64,000 nucleotides of DNA. Source: Littorina saxatilis. Taxonomy: Eukaryota; Mollusca; Gastropoda; Littorinimorpha; Littorinidae. How positions within the stretch are numbered: the first letter of the stretch is position 1; each line of letters starts with the position of its first letter. The stretch spans positions 41,514,180-41,578,179 of the forward strand of contig NC_090246.1 in NCBI RefSeq assembly GCF_037325665.1, in the 5' to 3' direction. The notes under the pieces were generated by a model. The model was not told the DNA's origin, did not search any database, and saw only the letters and a list, made by a program, of their open reading frames with translations. The translations under genes and the position numbers were made by a program. Positions 11,868 to 56,555 of this stretch are shown piece by piece.

Positions 11868-12067
11868 NNNNNNNNNNNNNNNNNNNNNNNNNNNNNNNNN
11901 NNNNNNNNNNNNNNNNNNNNNNNNNNNNNNNNNNNNNNNNNNNNNNNNNNNNNNNNNNNNNNNNNNNNNNNNNNNNNNNNNNNNNNNNNNNNNNNNNNNN
12001 NNNNNNNNNNNNNNNNNNNNNNNNNNNNNNNNNNNNNNNNNNNNNNNNNNNNNNNNNNNNNNNNNNN
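11868..12067. other. Assembly gap (200 N)
   Basis: Run of N, evidently a placeholder. An upstream PKC exon (first half of C1B) could be hidden here, but it could equally be further away. Confidence 0.99.
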
Positions 12068-12226
12068 GTTATTGCAGTTATGGCTCTACTTTCGCAATTA
12101 AAATAAATACACACATGAGTTTGCCTTTGCAAATAAACGAGGGATGTCCTTGAAATAAATTTGTACCGATTTCTTTTTTGCTGTGCATTCAGCTTGTGAA
12201 ATCTTTTATGTTTCTGTGTGTTTCAG

Positions 12227-43494
<31,268 letters not shown>

Positions 43495-46400
43495 TTGTGG
43501 ACACGCAGAGTGGGGTCTGCACCCAAACCAGTTGCGTTCCTGCATTTCCAGGGGGCTTCCTTCTCCCCGGTAACTTCTTGGCCGACAATGATATCGTTTT
43601 GTATAATGGGACTGATGACCTTGATGGCTGTTTTAAATCCGTTGATCATCGTATTGCACCAAGCATTTCATAGTATAGCTGTTGCAGCATGGTTTCAACA
43701 GTTTCAGAGATGGGTGAATGGATTGAGATGAATGTCATGAAAGCTCCAGTGTTACCTTGATTTTTGTAATTATTTGCCTGTTATTTCTGAAAGGATTTTG
43801 ATTACAGGTATACATGTATTGTAAAATAATCTAAGGGTACTTGTCTTTGTCCTGCGTATGTTTTATGGCTTCTTTGCCCAAACCTTACACCTCCATCGAA
43901 CCCCTACCACCCTTACTTCTCACTCTTTTCATCATATACTTCATATACTTTTTGTACATTGAGATACTCTTTATGGGAAAATAGTTGCTGGCACTATTAA
44001 CATACTGCAGCAAGATATTCAATTCATAAGTTTGGTCGGACAAGAAAGATTTCTGCCAAACTTGTTTGGGTCTCGATCAGCACATAAGACTTTTTTTTAG
44101 CGGGCATCCCAAACATACAGGGAAGTTTTAGTTAGTGACTTCAATTTGTAACATAGCTGAGTAAAGCAACAGCATATATTATTGTACCAGCGTAGTTTGT
44201 GATACATTTATAATGTTGTGAACATCAATTGAGGATCTCTGCAAGCACAACTTTACGACGGAGCACTTTTAAAAAAAAAAACAGTTTTAATTTTTTGTTT
44301 TTATCAAATTTCATGTTTGATTGAATGAAATGGAGAACAATTTATATAACCCTCTGGAAGAACATATATGCTCAGAAAGCTCAGTCAAAGCTTTTGCATT
44401 TTGTATGGCAGAAAGAATTGCTTGCTAACCAGCAGCTCTTCGTTTAAAGTTTAGCAACTGCTCGCACTAATATGTCCTGCTTCAAACCAGTTAATTTACA
44501 AATCACCAGCTGATCATAAGTCTGTATTTTACTTTTCCGTTTGCACGGTTTTACAAAGCGGAGTGGCAGAACATATGCTGCTGCCTGTGCATTTGTTTTT
44601 GTATCACATCTATTCTTCCCAATCTTACTGTAATAATGTCTTTCTATGTCTTGTGATGCAGATCTGTCTTGAAGCTAATGTGTGGAATGCTTTGCGATCT
44701 CTAGGCTTCTGAATCAAAAGTTATCATTGTATTGAGCAATTGTGCCCTTTGCAAGAATGGGGTATGTGTCATATTTCTGAGAGAGATTACTTTACAGTCC
44801 AGAGATGTGTTTACGTGCCATGACGAGTGACTGTGTTTGTGAATACGTGTGATGCTTTGCAATGTGATTTGAGTTGCCTGCCTTTCCTCACCTCGCTGTG
44901 AAAATGTGAAACAAAAGTGTGTTACAGGAAGTTTGCATGAATTGTCATTCATCATTTGTAGACAATGTTTGACAGTTTAGTTTTCTTCCTTCATGCGAGA
45001 ATTTATATTTTGTTTCACCACATTTATTGACATTTTGAACAGAATTGTAACTAACTTTTGTGCAATATTGAAAATTACCAGTTTTTCTGCTGAAGAGATG
45101 TTAATTTTCTGTAATTTTATTTGGTTGTAGTTGCATTAGAAATTAATGCGTTAGTAAGATATGTTTCTTCCCCTACATTATTCACTTTTTGTGTGTTTAT
45201 TTCTACCTCCTCGTCCATAAACAGGCTTTTAATTTTCCTAGGACACATTGTATTAAGTCAAAAATGTTTAGATTATAGACACAGACACGGTTTGTTTGAT
45301 TTCATGACAAACGTACTGTTTGCTTTGTAGTAGTTGGCCACTTTCTTGCCTGCCAGCAACTGCAGAGATATTTATATCTGATTTACACTTCCAAACACAA
45401 ACTTTTTTCAAAGGATGGTAGGTAAATTTTAAAATAGAACAAAAATGTAGGATAATTTAGAGACATTTGGCCAAACAATGACATTTCTTCGCTGATTGCT
45501 CTGTTGTTATTGCTTTTATGAAAACAATTTTAATATATCATTGTGTTTCCAAAGCTGGAAGCTCCTTCTGCTTCCACTCCGACAATTGTAAGCTATAATT
45601 GTTAGAAAAGATTTCAGGTGATTTTGGTGTTGGTGATAAAGTATGTGCCATGCTTAATAGTAACTGCAATAAATTGGCATACTGTTTGTGAGTAGCATTT
45701 AAAGTTACTTCAAGAAAATTCTGTTGTTCACAAAATGTTGATGTAACTGGCATGTGTTTTGCAAATGTTAATGGCAAGGAACAATGTGCATGCAAAGCAA
45801 GGAATTAGCATTATGACCAGATTTCAATGCTTTCTTAAGTATCCTCTAAATTGTACAAGGAAGGCATTAGGAGGGGGAGAGAGAGGGAGTGTGTGTGCGT
45901 GTATGTATGCATGACTGTGCTTTTTGAAAACATGTCTTTTACTTTGCAAAAATCTAGTTACGAGTGAAAGTATTAGAGGTAACAATGGAAGATGGTATAT
46001 TGTGATGAAATGTGGCATTTGGTTAGCATGAGTCATTGCAGTACACACACAAAAACCCACACAAAATCTAAATAAATAAATACAATTGTCAAAAATGAAT
46101 AAAAGATCATGCCAAAGCATGTGTCCTGCCCTTAGAACAGCAAGTATCCTGCTATGTACACAAAAGGTTTCAACCAGGATAGATGAGAGTTTGTCTTGGC
46201 TCCATTGCCCCATCACCTGCCTCAACTCCAGCTTTATCCCCCAACCTCAGGGACTGGGTGAAAATCAGCACTAAATATGTAGTCAACAGATTAACAATAA
46301 AATAATACTGCCTGTGTTGTTCTCAAATTCAGAAATTCCCACTCCCAGCCAGATCCACTGGTCATTTTCAGTTCGAATGAATGCAACTGTCACCAAAACC

Positions 46401-47768
46401 ATGCACAGGTAGCCACCCTCATTTTCTTTCCCCATCTTTCTGCAAAAATCTCTTTTGATCAAAGAACTGGATAACAAATTGAAGTTTAACATGACAGAGA
46501 AAATAATGGTAATAATTATTTGTTTGATATAATTTGCAATGGGTAATTTATGCTAATACATGTATATATTTGTCTGAAACTAAACAGACAGTACACAGAA
46601 AATGGCAGATGCATGGTAGAAAATGTGAGAGTTTGCTGCACTGATGCATGTACAGTATGTCTTTCTTTGATCTATATGTGGTGTACTGCTCTGTGAGAAA
46701 GAGGAACACAGGTGTGGGTGTGTGTGTACATGTGTGTGTGTAGTACCAGTTTATACAAGAATGAACTGGTTCTGAAGAATTCCAGTCTACACTAAATACT
46801 GCACATATAAGCCATGAACTTTGTGTTGTGTGTGCACACACATTTTTGTCTTTGTTGGCTTGCTGTACATTGCGGATTGCACTCCCTTTGTGTTGAATGA
46901 GAGAGATGATATAACATTTCTTTAGTCAAGAATTGAACAACTGCCATTAGCCCTTGCTAAGCTGCTAGATACCTGATTTTGTTTCTGCCAAAATCACAAA
47001 TGTCAAAAGAGAGAAAGGGGTCCTGATTTGGCCTATTATGGTCCGCTGGACCCGAAAAGCAACAGCTAACTAACTAACTAAGAGAGAGAAAGAAAAGGTT
47101 GAAACCCTTAATGGAACCTGCTACTGTTTATTATTTGTAAGATGAGTAGAAAGACTTAGATTGATCTGTTCAATAAATGTTGAAAGGAAATATACACCGA
47201 GAAATCTAAGGGGGTGGCTGTGAAGTGATAAGTATTTTTAAATGCGAGCAGTAAATATGTACTAACTGTTAGAAGAGAAAGTGTCTGAATACTATTTGCA
47301 CAGTTTTATTCAGTTTTGTTGCTTTGAAAGCTGGGTTTTTAAAGTCTGTATTGTGTCTTTAAAATTGTTGAATGTACTAGAATTTCTGAAAGGATCCACA
47401 AACACTTTGTAATAGGATGATCAAGTGAATGAGAATAGAGATGGAATGTACATATAAATCAGTTTGAGATACATACTGGTGTTTATAGCATTATTAATTC
47501 GCTTTTGTGATGATTAATTTTATTTCATTTGGCCATTTCTTCAGATTTGACTTTTCCATTGCCTTTGTGGTTCAGTACTAGTCGATCATGGTCCTGTTCA
47601 TTTAAACTTAGCTTATTTTCCTGTTCTCAAAATAATTGAAGAAAATGGTCTTCTAAAGTGTGGGTTGTACTACAGTATATAATTGCAACTACATATTATG
47701 GATTGATACGAAAGGGAACCAATCCAATGCTTCAGAGAAATGCTGTATCGGCAATGTTTTTATTTTGT

Positions 47769-47774
47769 AATAAA
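47769..47774 (+). promoter_or_regulatory. Candidate poly(A) signal AATAAA
   Basis: TTTTGTAATAAAGCTTCC in AT-rich sequence with GT/T-rich bases following; proximal candidate for the tail B transcript. Confidence 0.35.
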
Positions 47775-48202
47775 GCTTCCATACCTTTTTTAAACATGTG
47801 ACTGTCTTTAAAGTGTACAGTCTTTTTAAATCGATGTACATTTTTCCTGTGCATTTCTTATAAAAAAAATCTTTAAAGAGAAGACTCCTTTTTACCTTTG
47901 TTTGGTCTTGAACAGATGGAGATCTCAGAAATAGTATTGTGCAAAAGTGGTCGCTGTTCTTCCAAACTTTATGTTATGTACAGACATCAGAATATCAAAT
48001 CTTGCTCTATAGATCAATCCCAGTTGTTTACTGCTGTGAGTTGTGACAATTTACACAACAGCTATTCAGTTTAAAAAAGAGGCGTACAAATTGTGTGTTT
48101 AAACAAATTGATAACGGCAGGATTGCTGTTGTTTTTGTTTTTTAATGTGTGGGGGGGGGGGGGGGGGCCTTCTGGATTGATTTTTTTTGGGCTTAAAATG
48201 TA

Positions 48203-48813
48203 CCGTACTTTCCGGGTGACAAGGCGCTTCGTTATACAAGACGCACCCCCTTCTTTTTAAAAAAAATTGTAATCCAGTCACCCATTGGACGCAGGGGGCC
48301 GATAGGGCGCACCAAAATGACCCAGTTTTTGCCATGAGAGGTGGTTCCCCTGTCATATCTGAGAGAGGAAACACTTCCTGCACCGTGGTCAGTGACCGAC
48401 TTTAACTGAGTGAAAATATGTGTACTCTGTGTGTGCGGCCAGATCAAAGGCATTGTGATAGCTGGGTGGCCTTGTTTATAGACACGACCTTCTTCCCAGG
48501 GGTCAATGACCCAGTTTTTGCCATGAGAGGTGGTTCCCCTGTCATATCTGAGAGAGGAAACACTTCCTGCACCGGGGTCAGTGACCGGTCAGTGACCGAG
48601 TTTAACAGAGTGGAAATCTGTGTGTGCGGCCAGATCAAAGGCAGGGCAGTACCTAGTAGCTGAAACATGCATTATCACAAGTTGTTTGACTGGTACTCAA
48701 GCGGTCTCTTTGATTTTTTTCGTATTTCATACACGGATTAGGCGCTTTGTTATACAAGACGCAGGGGTCGAACTCGAGGAAAAAAGTCGCGCCTTATGAC
48801 CCGGAAAGTACGG
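48203..48813. mobile_element. TIR element, TA target site (mariner-like MITE)
   Basis: CCGTACTTTCCGGGT at the left and its complement at the right, flanked by TA (48201-48202 and 48814-48815). Subterminal AAGGCGC and TTATACAAGACGCA appear on both sides. A unit of about 189 bp with GACCCAGTTTTTGCCATGAG is duplicated (48319 and 48508). No transposase. Confidence 0.85.
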
Positions 48814-49927
48814 TACTTGTCATAGTTGTGGACCTGATAGTTTTAGCTGTGCTCAGGTGTCTTATACCAAAAAGTTTTATATAGAGAGAAGAAATTGCCT
48901 GGAATACTCTTGTTTTGCTAATGCTGCAGCTAGCGTGCTTTTGACTTTTTTTGTTGTTGTTTTGGATTTTGTTTTGGATTTTTCAGCCAGTTTTTAGATA
49001 CTATCAATTATAGTGACTGCCTTTGTGTTTAGCCCCAAACCTGCCTTTGTTTTTGAAAGTTCCTGAGAGAAAGTTACCAGGTGTATTAATGGTATAAACT
49101 GACACTGCCTTTTGTGTAGAATACGGTCATTGGAGGTCAAATTATATTTAATTCATGGGATGATAAGACATCCATTCGACTACAAATGGAAGTGTCCCTT
49201 CAAAGTAGGTGCTCTCTGGTGACAGAACAACTCAGGTGTCTGTTACACGAGCAAGTTGTTATGAATTCTTTCCACCAGTGTGAACAAATTGACACCAGTG
49301 AGCACTGACTTGCTCTGTTGAGAAAGAGTCACAGTGATAGCTCCAGACATGCATTTTCCAAACTGGCATTTTCGATAACACAATACAGCTTACACAAAGA
49401 TTAGTCACTCTATCGCTGGATGTAACCAGTCAGAATGCAGTCTGAGTCATTATGTAACACATATTTGTAGGGGATGTCCTGATACACAGAACATCAGTCA
49501 GTACTTTGACTGCATGGCTATTGTTTTTTCCCCTGGTGTTTTCAGATGTCGACACATAAGATACAAGATATTTCTGGTCTAAATAATCTCTGCATCTTTG
49601 AAAATTTGTCACTGCATTAGAAGGGCACTACTGTTTGTCATAACCTTTGAGTGTTGTTTCCAGTCCTGCTCCTACACCCTAATATAATATGCACATGATA
49701 GACACACATTTTTGTTATGAGATCAATGCTGTTATCGATTGTGCACAATTAAAATGACTTAACAAAAAAGGATAACTTAAGGCTGACATTTTGTATTTTT
49801 AATTTATATTTGAACAACAATAGTAAACTTACATATATGACTGATTAGATTGAGAATTATATCAACTTAAATAAAGTGGGGTCTTTGTATTCATAGTTTG
49901 ATCAATCTAAAACTGTGATATGTAAGG

Positions 49928-49986
49928 TCGTCGCGATATAACCTTCGTGGTTGAAAACGACGTTAAACACCAAATAAAGAAAGAAA
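49928..49986 (+). mobile_element. Fifty-nine-base retroposon tail with target duplication
   Basis: Only the last 59 bases of the element at 16399 (TCGTCGCGATATAACCTTCG to the AAAG tail), flanked by perfect 11-bp GATATGTAAGG (49917-49927 and 49987-49997). Confidence 0.85.
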
Positions 49987-51932
49987 GATATGTAAGGGCA
50001 GGGCCCCAAAAACCATGCGTTCCTTCCTCCTGTATGCCAAAAACAATGTACCACAAGTTCATGCAGAGGATCCTGCCACGCACTAAACCTCAAAAGGGGG
50101 TCACGGGATGCGCTATATATCCGTTATCATGGGTATCGTTGTTTTCAGAAAATGTTCTCCCAGATAGATCTGTTCAGACGCAAATTTAGAATTAATCTAA
50201 CCAAATATAATCATATTGAAGGGCTCAGAGAACTTCCAAAAGTTGTCAATACATTGAAATAAGCACTTTAAAGATCATATGTCAGTGAGGAATGTGCCTT
50301 CCGGAAGCAAAAATATGAACCTCCTGCATGGTCTGCGGACCCTCTTAAATTAGGGGTCACGGAACCCTCTCGGCGGGATGTCTGTGAGGATCTTTGTGAA
50401 GGTCACATAAGCATGTAGTTTGTTGAACTTTTTTTTCCGTTGAAGTCTTTGAAAAAGCCTACTCTGTATTCAAAGCACCATATCAGTTATGCAAACAAGA
50501 GCTGAGGTTTATATTTATTTATTTTTTACATGTACTGTAGTTGCAACAGTATTGTTTTACGTTTTTGTTTTTTATCCCTGTGTTGTACAAATATAGCATA
50601 GAAAACTAATGTACAGTTTTAAACAAAGTCATGAAATAGCTCGACTTTCAGGGAGTACTGGGTATTAAATGCTTTGAGTGGGTATTAAATGTTAGGCGAC
50701 TGTCTCTGGTTTTTTGTACATTATACTTTCCGTTGTTTTTAGGTGCAGTATTTCATGTGCAGAGGGAAACCAGTTTATGTAGATCAGATACTGAGTTCTT
50801 GGGGAAAAAGACCACATACATCTGCTGTAGAAAGGAGGGCTATAGTTTACCTCTTTAACATATTGTTGAGTTGAGAAATGTGTTGAATTTAGTGGTCATG
50901 CAGTCATCAGTCACACAAACATTTGCAGTTGTATTCCAGGTGTTCAAAAGCCCTCCTTTGTATTTTCTCATGATCCATTGTATTCTTGTAATGAATCGTT
51001 TGTGCCTAAATAGATCGACCTCTGACCGTTTCAAAACAATCAACCTAAAAATCAAACTAAACAAGCTGTTGACGATAGAGACATTTTGTTTGAGCAGTCA
51101 TAACTTTCCGTAAACAATGTATATTAACAACACTTTCAAGCCTGATAAAGCGATGTGTTGCACTTGATGGAGGTAAATGAAAGTCTTCTGGTTGATAATG
51201 CCTGTAACTCTCCCATTATTTTGTTTGGTGCTGGGTATTTGCCTTAGCTAATTACAACCCAGCATTCATCGAAATGTTCAAGCAGTTATGTGGATAACAT
51301 GTATGCAGTGTTGCCTGTGCTTGTCATATGAACTGTTATTGGACTGTTTGAGTACTTGCTTTTCAAATGTGTCAGGCGTTTGTAAAACATCTTGCACTAA
51401 TGTAATACTACTATGTCTTCTAGTTTATCACCTTTTTTCTGTAATTTGCGCAGTTGTACAGAAACTGCTTTTGCAAGTAGAACATGTTCACATTTCTGTT
51501 ATAAATAAATGTTCTATCAAAAGTCTTATAACAATCAAACTTTGAAGACAAAAAAACATTGCTGGAAAATATAGAAATATTATTATTTCTATGTTTGTGA
51601 GGATAGAAATGTCTGCAACCTGTTTATTACAATCCTTCTGCCACAACTACCTTACTGTGTGAAGTTCTTGATGGAAACACCAAATGTTTTGTGTTGTAAA
51701 CCAACATTTTATTACTCCTTCACTTGCACTTTTCTGTGTTTCCCAATGCTCAAGTGGTTCAGGAGTGAAGATTTCATTCCAATTGTGTATGGCTGTGTTT
51801 AATGTGTTGTGTTAACCCTTGAATCAGTCTCTTTTGTCTTTTACCTCCAAGCTTTGTTGCCGTCTCTTTGCCCTTCCAAGCATTTTAAAAATTGAGTGAA
51901 ACTTTATTATGCCAGGTATGTTTTGTATTCTC

Positions 51933-51934
<2 letters not shown>

Positions 51935-51963
<29 letters not shown>
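51935..51963. repeat. Poly-C run
   Basis: About 29 consecutive C. Length in the assembly may be inexact. Confidence 0.9.
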
Positions 51964-52240
51964 TATGGCTCATGTATGGTTTACCACCCATGTTCAAAAT
52001 GTCTCTTTTTCTTGGTTGTATTTTGTGGTTTTTGTCTTTTTTATCTCTCCTGTTTTCTTCTGACTTTCTCTCCATCTCAGTAAAAGAAGATTTCATTGAA
52101 TGTTGTGTAACATTTTTAACAATTCCCTTTTTTCTTACAATGTGATATTACATTTATTTTTTGCAGCAACTTCTACAAGTTTTGGAGTCTTTTGGAATGA
52201 TTGAAACTTCGTTTGGAAATCGTCTTTGTAACTGGAAACC

Positions 52241-52246
52241 AATAAA
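52241..52246 (+). promoter_or_regulatory. Candidate poly(A) signal AATAAA (distal)
   Basis: AAACCAATAAAGTAAAGACT followed by a T/G-rich stretch (TGGTCTTGTCCTTT). Beyond this point repeats become dense again, so it is a natural end for the transcription unit. Confidence 0.4.
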
Positions 52247-52261
52247 GTAAAGACTCACCAA

Positions 52262-52776
52262 TCACTGGTCTTGTCCTTTAGTCATTTGTTGATTCTGTGC
52301 AAATGAAAGGTCTGTCATGGTTGCTTGATCCGTGTGACAAGTGTCTTGGAGAAACTGAGAACACACCATACAATACAATACAATACCACTTTATTATTTT
52401 GATTAGAAAAAATTATTTTGTGGCGGACAACAAGACTGTTCAACTCACAATCAAAATATATTAACATTAAAAACATTTTGATAACAGATGTACGTTTACA
52501 ATCACCTCAGCTCCTTTTACTTTGGGGTTAACTGAAAAAATGAGGCGATGACGATGCACTAAAAAATAAGCATATGAAGTGCCATTCAAAATTCAAGATT
52601 TAAAATGCTTGACATGTTAAATATAAAGCATAAACAATGCACACTCACACACACACTAACAAACTCTTTTGCACACTCACCCACACATGCTTATTCAAAA
52701 CCAGCATTAAAAGCATGATCGGCAGTTCCGATTAAAAATAAAAATAAAAATAAAAATTGTTTGGATAATCATATTC
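52262..52776. other. AT-rich DNA with a possible LINE 3' end in reverse
   Basis: ACAATACAATACAATACCAC followed by TTTATTATTTTGATT near 52372 resembles an inverted LINE tail. 52733-52757 is an (AAAAT)n tract. No gene. Confidence 0.4.
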
Positions 52777-52789
52777 AAAGGACCTGAAA

Positions 52790-54806
52790 CTCACTGCTCT
52801 CAGAGAAGCAGTTAGCCTGGTCAGCGAACACCCACCCTCCCACGCCGTCTTCCTGACCGACTGCAGATCCGCCGTCCAAAGCCTGCAGTCGCCCAAAGAG
52901 CAGCTGGAACGAGACACCCAGCGTCTTCTTTGTACTCTCCCAGAGCACAAACGTCGCTGTCCAGTGGATCCCTGCTCACTGTGGCCTCTCAGCCTCAGGG
53001 AACGAGGAAGCGGACAGACTGGCCAAGACTGGCAGCCATCTGGAGCAGACAAGACCAACAGTCTCTTACAGTGAAGCCAAAACCCTGGTGAAAAGACACT
53101 ACCAAACCACCTGGAATGCCCAACACAGCCTGCCATCTGATGATCAGATGCCCAACTGTTACGAAGCGGTTTACTCGTATTTTTGATAATGTGTATTGTT
53201 GTAAATAGAATAGACTATAGCGATGGTCAGACATTGGAAAGGGCTATAGGCTGCATACCGTCGCGTTGACCGCAGTTGAACCTTTGTGTAACTGACAAGG
53301 TTTTTCACGTGCAAGTAATGCAGACGACAGCTCACTGGCAATGTCATAGCAAGAACGACTTTGTAAAATCAGTCGCCGTCAAGGAGCCAAGCTCGACTCA
53401 TGTTTTTCGTAACACTTTAGCAGACGGGCTCCTGTTTTAGGTATCTGACTGAAGAAGGATGAAGACTGACGAACTTTCCCTATCAGCTTACATGATATCT
53501 TCCATTTTCATATTCATGCCAGGCCGGCGACTGTACTAAATGTTGGCTTTACACTCTTTTGAGGTATGTTTGAAACCGGTTATATTTTCATGTCATGTTG
53601 TCGTATGTGAGAAGAGTGACTGGTTCTGTGTTTAACGTTATTGTGTAGGCCTAAGCTATTGTACTACACTGCTTAAACATGTGAGGGTTTTACGTAACGT
53701 TTTCTTGGCTTTAGAAAACAGGAATTAACGTGTAAATAATTATATTGGCTCATGCAGCTTAATATGTTGGACGAGTGAGTATTTTTATTGTGCGAGTGAA
53801 AGAAACTAAAGACAAGTTGACTTATGGACTATAAACTTTACAGTGTTCCAACTGGGGGGTTTTCATCGCCGGAGGCTGAACTGAACCAGTCAACTGCGGC
53901 TTGGTGTACATGACCATGGCATGGAGAGCTGGCAGGGTTCTACAGTTAGCCACCGAGACGAACTGGAAGGATCAAGGACTACGTCAAGCAATGGTTGCGG
54001 TGTCGTGAGGACTGGTGCACCCTTATCAGTCGTCTGAAGGACTTACAGCCATACCAACATCTTGAGGGCCGAAAGATGGCAGTAGGGTAACGTACAGTAG
54101 AATACCTATTCGTCTTACCTGTTAAGCTGCTTTGTTTGAGCCAAAAGGTGTCTGCGTCTTGGACTGTAGAGTTTCTTGCGGTGTTGTCGACCTAGAGTAC
54201 TGGTCGAAGCCCGGAAATGATTTTGTGATGTAAAAAGCTTTGTAAACAATAATAATTAGTCTTGGCAGTGTCAAGATCCATTTAACACCAGGTTTTTGCG
54301 TGTGTGAGTGAGTGTGCGCTTGTGCCTTGTAAGCTACGGTAGCGGACAACTATTCAGATTACATTCAAGCCTGTAAACAAATACTAAATTTATAGAGTGG
54401 TGTAGAGGCATTTATGATTGTCTAGAAACCGACCAATAAAGGACCATAACATCTGGCGCAATAAGGGCTATACCACTCCATAACAAACCTACAGCGCCAT
54501 CAGCAGACCATCCTCTTCCGCCTACGGACTGGACACTGTCGACTGCGTGCCCACATGCACCGCCTTGGTCTGTCGCACACACTGAACTGTTTGTGCGAAA
54601 CAGGCCCACAGACCCTGGAGCACATCCTGCAGACCTGCCCGCTCCACCAGGAAGCCAGAACAGATCACTGGCCCCAAGGTGCCACACTGCAGGAGCAACT
54701 CTGGGGCACCAAAGACTCCCTGATCCTGGCCACCAGCTTTATTCAAGCTACAAAACTTGAAGTCTGACCTGAGGCCAAAAATCATAGAACGCCGAAGAAG
54801 AAGAAG
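52790..54806 (+). mobile_element. 5'-truncated LINE with (GAA)n tail and 13-bp target duplication
   Basis: Flanked by a perfect AAAGGACCTGAAA (52777-52789 and 54807-54819). The 5' part (to about 53155) is RNase H: TDCRSAVQSLQS, then, after one frame slip, VAVQWIPAHCGLSASGNEEA and DRLAKTG. The 3' part (from about 54490) reads TILFRLRTGHCRLRAHMHRL, then CLCETGPQTLEHILQTC, a CCHC-like C-terminus, and ends at TGA before a tail CCGAAGAAGAAG. RNase H plus CCHC fits I/Nimb-like LINEs. The middle is an unrelated insert. Confidence 0.85.
53160..54478. mobile_element. LTR-like insert within the LINE
   Basis: About 1.3 kb of sequence unlike the LINE separates its RNase H and C-terminal parts. It starts TGTTA and ends TAACA, the usual inverted LTR termini. 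Near the right end are AATAAA and CCATAACA followed by TCTGGCGC, which resembles the start of a primer-binding site. Probably a solo LTR or remnant with little else. Target duplication is not clean. A fossil, younger than the LINE it sits in. Confidence 0.45.
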
Positions 54807-54819
54807 AAAGGACCTGAAA

Positions 54820-55173
54820 AAAAAGCTTTATTTTGTGCAAACAATTTTGTGACCTTGCAGACAGGAGTACACCTATTTTGAACATGACACTCATACTCAG
54901 TAGCAGCAATCTTTCTCGCCTTTTCAAGTTCTTGTCAACATAATCTCAGTCATACTTGAAATTAAACTTAAAGCTAGTCGATTTTGCTTTCCACACTGAC
55001 ACGAAGTGAACAGGACCAAAGGGGCAGTTATCAACTTAACTTACCTCGAACAGTGAGATTAACAGAACGTACAGCACACAATTAAATTCGAATGGAGCGA
55101 CTCGAAAACTGACGAATCTATACTGATCCCCATGGTCGAGAACTCACGTATATATATCTGAATCTGAATCTGA
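54820..55173. other. No recognisable feature
   Basis: AT-rich; nothing assigned. Confidence 0.5.
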
Positions 55174-56555
55174 TATAAATTTGGCCAAAAAATTATTGCA
55201 ACAATTTTTGCACGCTAAGAAAAGCATTAAAACACAATTTATTTTAGTTCAACGTTATATGCCCCAAAAGGTAATTATGTCAGCTGTACATATCATCCGA
55301 TTGATGGTACTTTGTATAGGCATCCCGTGACAGCCTGTCAAACAAGGTCACCCCTAAAATCGACCTGACAAAAACCATAGCCCCGTATTTTAAAATCTGC
55401 AAAAAATCCGAATATGCACAAACAAACACTTGTGACAACCATTGGAAAGGCCATTCAATTTCCTGTTCAGAACATTTTGTTTTATGCACCTGACTTCTCT
55501 AGTCTTTATGTAGCCTTTTGTCGAAGGCGGTAGGTGTCAACCGTTTCAGAGGCCCAAAAAGGCACGTTTTGCGGCCATTTTTGAGGGAGTCCTTCACCCA
55601 AAGAGCCATATATCTGCTCAAGTTCTCAATGATTTGCTTTGGAAATTTCAGAAGTTATGACCAATAGGCTGACCAAAATGTGTGTTGCGTTTTGCGAATG
55701 TGTATACTTAGCGTGTCGTATTACGTACATCTTCCGAAAGAACTAAACAAATATTCATATTAATTCAGGGTTTTAGGTTAAAACATCGTGACTTTGCATG
55801 CTCAAAGTTTGTGGCAGATCCGAGTGCTGGTTTACATTTGCTGGAGATGGGAACGCGCAAGAAAATGTATCGATCACCGTCCTTGGTAATGCGTACAGAA
55901 GCTGTGGAGATAAACTGACCTTGGCCTGTGCTTCCTTCGCTGCGGGTCACATAACCAGTTGGTCGCTATCAGCGTGGGCCGAGGGCTGGTTTACGTTTGC
56001 TGGAGATGGGAACACGCATGAAAAATTATCGATCGCCGTCAGTGGTACTGAGTACACTACCAGTCTGTGCTTGCTATCCTGTTCCGACGCGCTGTGCTCG
56101 GTGAGTTGCGCTTTTGTGACCCGCAGACTGACTGACTGACTATTAGGGTTTAACGTCCTCTTAGACCAACTGGTCTATATTGGGTGTCACGAAGTGGTTT
56201 GCATGTGAATTTAATGTACGTGTTCTGCCCTATTGCACTGTCTCTACCCCTTTCACACCAAACACTTCAAAAACAGAATTTGGGAGGATGCAGGCTCATT
56301 ATTTCCTCAACCAAAAAAACAACATACTCCTTCACTTTAAATACATCAATACGAAACAACCTTTCGACACACAGTTCGCACAATCTTCCAGTTTTCACTC
56401 AAGGCATGTAAATACATATTATAACAATACTTTCTCAAATATAGATTAACGCACACAAGAAGGTACCAGCAGACACTCACGAGTTCGTATCACGGCTCAC
56501 TGCATGTCGCCAGTTCACTTACTTGTCTCGCTGAATCCTCGTAGAATAATGAATT

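Larger units (their letters stand above)
43495..52260 (+). other. AT-rich, repeat-poor stretch, possible long 3' UTR
   Basis: Almost nine kilobases downstream of the tail B stop with no credible coding exon. Repeats are few compared with the introns: one TIR element (48203-48813), one tiny retroposon tail (49928-49986) and a poly-C run (51935-51963). Candidate poly(A) signals AATAAA lie at 47769-47774 and 52241-52246, the latter in a stretch (AACCAATAAAGTAAAGACTC) that looks like a transcript end. A long 3' UTR is an inference from repeat poverty and the signals only. Confidence 0.35.

Noticed and set aside
52732-53136. Minus-strand 134-codon frame
   Set aside because: Antisense shadow of the LINE RNase H coding sequence.
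55798-56139. A conserved small protein, since the same frame occurs at 57667-58200
   Set aside because: Both are arms of one palindrome; identity follows from duplication, and the frame includes SINE sequence.
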